From NCBI GenBank assembly GCA_044450785.1, contig JBIOJM010000385.1:1-9174 (forward strand): a stretch of DNA of 9,174 nucleotides, in the 5' to 3' direction. This DNA is from JBIOJM01 sp044450785 (GTDB lineage Bacteria > Planctomycetota > Planctomycetia > Isosphaerales > Isosphaeraceae). The notes beneath the pieces are model-generated. The model searched no databases and was not told the origin of the DNA. It saw only the letters and a program-made list of their open reading frames with translations. This document shows, piece by piece, positions 7,420 through 9,174 of the stretch. Made by a program: the position numbers and the translations under genes. Numbering within the stretch: position 1 is the stretch's first letter; the number at the start of each line of letters is the position of its first letter.

Positions 7420-7425
7420 GAGGGG
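7420..7425 (+). promoter_or_regulatory. Shine-Dalgarno-like site supporting the GTG start at 7435
   Basis: GAGGGG ends nine bases before the GTG at 7435-7437. An in-frame TGA at 7402-7404 limits how far upstream the gene could start. An ATG at 7462 is an alternative start but has no comparable upstream purine run. Confidence 0.45.
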
Positions 7426-7434
7426 TGGATCGGC

Positions 7435-9174
7435 GTGACAACGGAAAATGGCGATCCAGTGATGTTCTCGCTCGCGGACCCAGAACGGGCGGTCTCGGCA
7501 ACAGTGGTGAAGCCGTTTCTGGCGAACTTCGGCTACACGGGTTCGTTGCTCCAGCATCAATTCCCTCTGGGAAACGGGCAGACCGTCCCGTTGGTCGCCT
7601 TCGCCCATGCGCCGGCCGATGCTCGGACCGCGTGCATCGCGGTGATTGAGGCAGATCACGGGACACCTGGTATCGTCGCTGAGTATCGCCACTTGGCCGC
7701 GCCGCTGGTGTTCGTTTGCGGCATGCTCGGTTTGGAATGGTGGAACCAAACAAGCAAGACACCTGTCCGCTGTGGAGATCCCATTCCCCCAGATGGATTG
7801 GCCAGTTTTTTCACGGCTCACCACGACGAATTTGCTCCGGACGCCATCTATCGGGCGAAGACTTGGGGACGATTTGATACCCAGTATCAACGAAGTTTTG
7901 TTGATCTTGGTTTGATGCCATTGGTCGAAGAAGGAATCGGCCAAGAGCTGACGACGTTGATCAGCCGCAACGTTCAGAAGCTCAAATCGCTCTTGGGATG
8001 GGATACGCTCAGCGAGAAACAGGGACAGTGGGTGCTGAAATCCGTGTTTTGGATAGTTTCTGCAAAGATTCTCCGAGATAAAGAAGTCGGCCGATTTGCC
8101 AAGCTCGACCCGCTAGACGTCGAGCCGTTGCTAGATGCGATCGCCGAGCATTACGACGCGGAAAGAATTGCCGCCAGAAGCGGACGTCAACGCAAGGCAT
8201 TGATCGAGATCGCCGACGACGTCACCCGGTTTAGCAATCTTCGACTCGCGACGACCGAATCCTTGGCCTACGTCTACGAAAACGCCATGATTTCGAAGGC
8301 CACGCGGCAGGCCTTGGGAACACACAGCACGCCTTCGTACCTGGTCGACTATATCGTCGGGAAGCTGACACCCTGGATAGCCGATATCCCGCTGGAACAT
8401 AGAAACGTCTTCGAGCCCGCTTGCGGACATGCGGCGTTCTTGGTCTCCGCAATGCGGCTGCTGACGGAACTTCTGCCGAAAGACAAGTTAGCGGCCGCCC
8501 AGCGACGCAGCTACCTGCGAAGTCGCATCCACGGCTGCGACAAAGACGACTTCGCGCTCGAGATTGCGAGGCTCTCGCTCAGCCTTACCGACATCCCGAA
8601 TCCCGACGGTTGGGACTTGGTCGCGGGCGACATGTTCCAGCGAGGCAGGCTGGAAACGAAAGCACGTACCGCGACCATTCTCCTGGCGAATCCACCGTTC
8701 GAGAACTTCAGCAGTGAGTCGCGCAGTTGGTATGAGAAGCGCGGCATCGAACTGCGGCACGTTAACAAGACGACAGAACTCTTGGCTCGCGTCCTACCCG
8801 AACTTCCGAGTGGCGCTGTGCTCGGCATCGTGGTGCCACAAGGCTTCCTGCACAGCAAAAACGCGGTGCCCGTTCGGCGCCTTCTGACAACTGGCTTCGA
8901 GCTACAAGAAATCTGCTTGTTTCCCGACAAGGTCTTCACGTTTTCGGACATGGAGTCGGCGATTCTGATCGCGCGAAAGCAGGGCTGCAAACCGACTGCG
9001 GAAGTCCGCTATCGCCGCGTTCGGGAAAGGGCCATTGGTGACTTTCGGAACGAGTATCGAGCGACGCTGGATTTGTCGGTAAGGCAGTCGACCTTTCAAA
9101 AGTCGCACGATTTACGAATTCCGGATCTCGGAGCAGTGTGGGATTATTGTCGCCGGTTTAGGCCATTCCAAGAA
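7435..9174 (+). CDS. N6-adenine DNA methyltransferase with long N-terminal region (3' end outside window)
   Basis: An unbroken frame of 580 codons from GTG 7435 to the right edge, with no stop reached. Predicted S-adenosylmethionine-dependent DNA adenine methyltransferase of a restriction-modification or related defence system. Visible motifs: GTHSTPSYLVDYIV (residues 295-308, motif X-like), FEPACGHAAFL (326-336, motif I, SAM binding), IHGCDKDDFALEIARLSL (365-382, with the acidic D369) and the catalytic NPPF (419-422, motif IV). Then come a VLGIVVPQGFL strand and EICLFPDKVFTFSDMESAILIARK, as in type I/IIG-like adenine methyltransferases. This motif order is gamma-class, so target recognition should lie in the missing C-terminus. 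Residues 1-290 are not a known methyltransferase part. A segment at about 50-95 (strand, then IAVIEAD, then PLVFVCG) faintly resembles a restriction nuclease core, but E-A-D stands where E-x-K would be needed. It could be a stand-alone modification enzyme, a type IIG fusion or part of a larger system. Confidence 0.85.
   Translation, partial: MTTENGDPVMFSLADPERAVSATVVKPFLANFGYTGSLLQHQFPLGNGQTVPLVAFAHAPADARTACIAVIEADHGTPGIVAEYRHLAAPLVFVCGMLGLEWWNQTSKTPVRCGDPIPPDGLASFFTAHHDEFAPDAIYRAKTWGRFDTQYQRSFVDLGLMPLVEEGIGQELTTLISRNVQKLKSLLGWDTLSEKQGQWVLKSVFWIVSAKILRDKEVGRFAKLDPLDVEPLLDAIAEHYDAERIAARSGRQRKALIEIADDVTRFSNLRLATTESLAYVYENAMISKATRQALGTHSTPSYLVDYIVGKLTPWIADIPLEHRNVFEPACGHAAFLVSAMRLLTELLPKDKLAAAQRRSYLRSRIHGCDKDDFALEIARLSLSLTDIPNPDGWDLVAGDMFQRGRLETKARTATILLANPPFENFSSESRSWYEKRGIELRHVNKTTELLARVLPELPSGAVLGIVVPQGFLHSKNAVPVRRLLTTGFELQEICLFPDKVFTFSDMESAILIARKQGCKPTAEVRYRRVRERAIGDFRNEYRATLDLSVRQSTFQKSHDLRIPDLGAVWDYCRRFRPFQE

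Larger units (their letters stand above)
7149..7434. other. Divergent intergenic region between nuclease remnant and methyltransferase
   Basis: These 286 bases lie between two divergent start codons. No convincing gene, RNA gene or strong hairpin terminator is seen. They contain a three-unit heptamer repeat (7250-7270), a possible promoter for the methyltransferase (7280-7308), two copies of CTGATGG (7284-7290 and 7312-7318) and a Shine-Dalgarno-like run just before the methyltransferase. The layout would suit a shared control region for an ancestral nuclease/methyltransferase pair, but this is inference. Confidence 0.5.

Noticed and set aside
7345..7944. Minus-strand open frame of 199 codons over the start of the methyltransferase
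   Set aside because: The plus-strand frame here is continuous with clear methyltransferase motifs; the antisense product has no recognisable features.
1..9174. CRISPR arrays, tRNA or rRNA genes, retron or tandem spacer-like structure
   Set aside because: No regularly spaced repeats and no cloverleaf or rRNA-like stretch were seen on reading either strand.

Overview
The window looks like a GC-rich planctomycete chromosome, most likely from the Isosphaeraceae/Gemmataceae side. Three things suggest this. The second gene has a Leu-Glu-x-x-Glu-x-Arg-Arg-Leu-Leu motif just after a basic, non-hydrophobic N-terminus, resembling the planctomycete LEPR-xLL type. Two very large Ig-like surface proteins end in the same lysine-rich C-terminal module. 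A RAYT-type transposase relic has the sequence style common in these genomes. This assignment is inference from recalled families; no search was run.

Left part (2-6379, + strand): two large, adjacent, co-directional genes for predicted exported, multi-domain surface proteins. The first (5' end outside the window) carries PKD-like, Ig-like and FN3-like beta domains, interrupted by a helical stretch of about 165 residues. The second carries the LEVLESRRLL motif, a CAP/SCP-like domain, a Calx-beta domain and two Ig-like modules. Both end in the same Ig-like module plus C-terminal module. They are 42 bp apart and probably co-transcribed.

Middle part (6416-7148, - strand): gene debris. The 5' third of a PD-(D/E)xK nuclease gene, with its start codon, Shine-Dalgarno-like site and D...ExK core intact, is joined out of frame to the 3' two thirds of a RAYT/Y1-type transposase gene. 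The transposase part has lost its N-terminus, one His of its HUH motif and, by an apparent one-base deletion, its natural C-terminal frame.

Right part (7149-9174): a 286-bp divergent intergenic region with a short heptamer repeat and a possible promoter. It is followed by a 580-codon open frame running off the right edge. This encodes a gamma-type N6-adenine DNA methyltransferase (motifs X, I and NPPF) with an uncharacterised N-terminal region of about 290 residues. Its DNA is locally richer in A+T than the surface-protein genes, and its stop codon and any partner genes lie beyond the window.

The window therefore seems to be the border between a surface-protein locus and a restriction/defence-type accessory region with a mobile-element scar. 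The methyltransferase and the decayed nuclease are the likeliest entry point to something unusual, but the decisive neighbours are to the right of this window.
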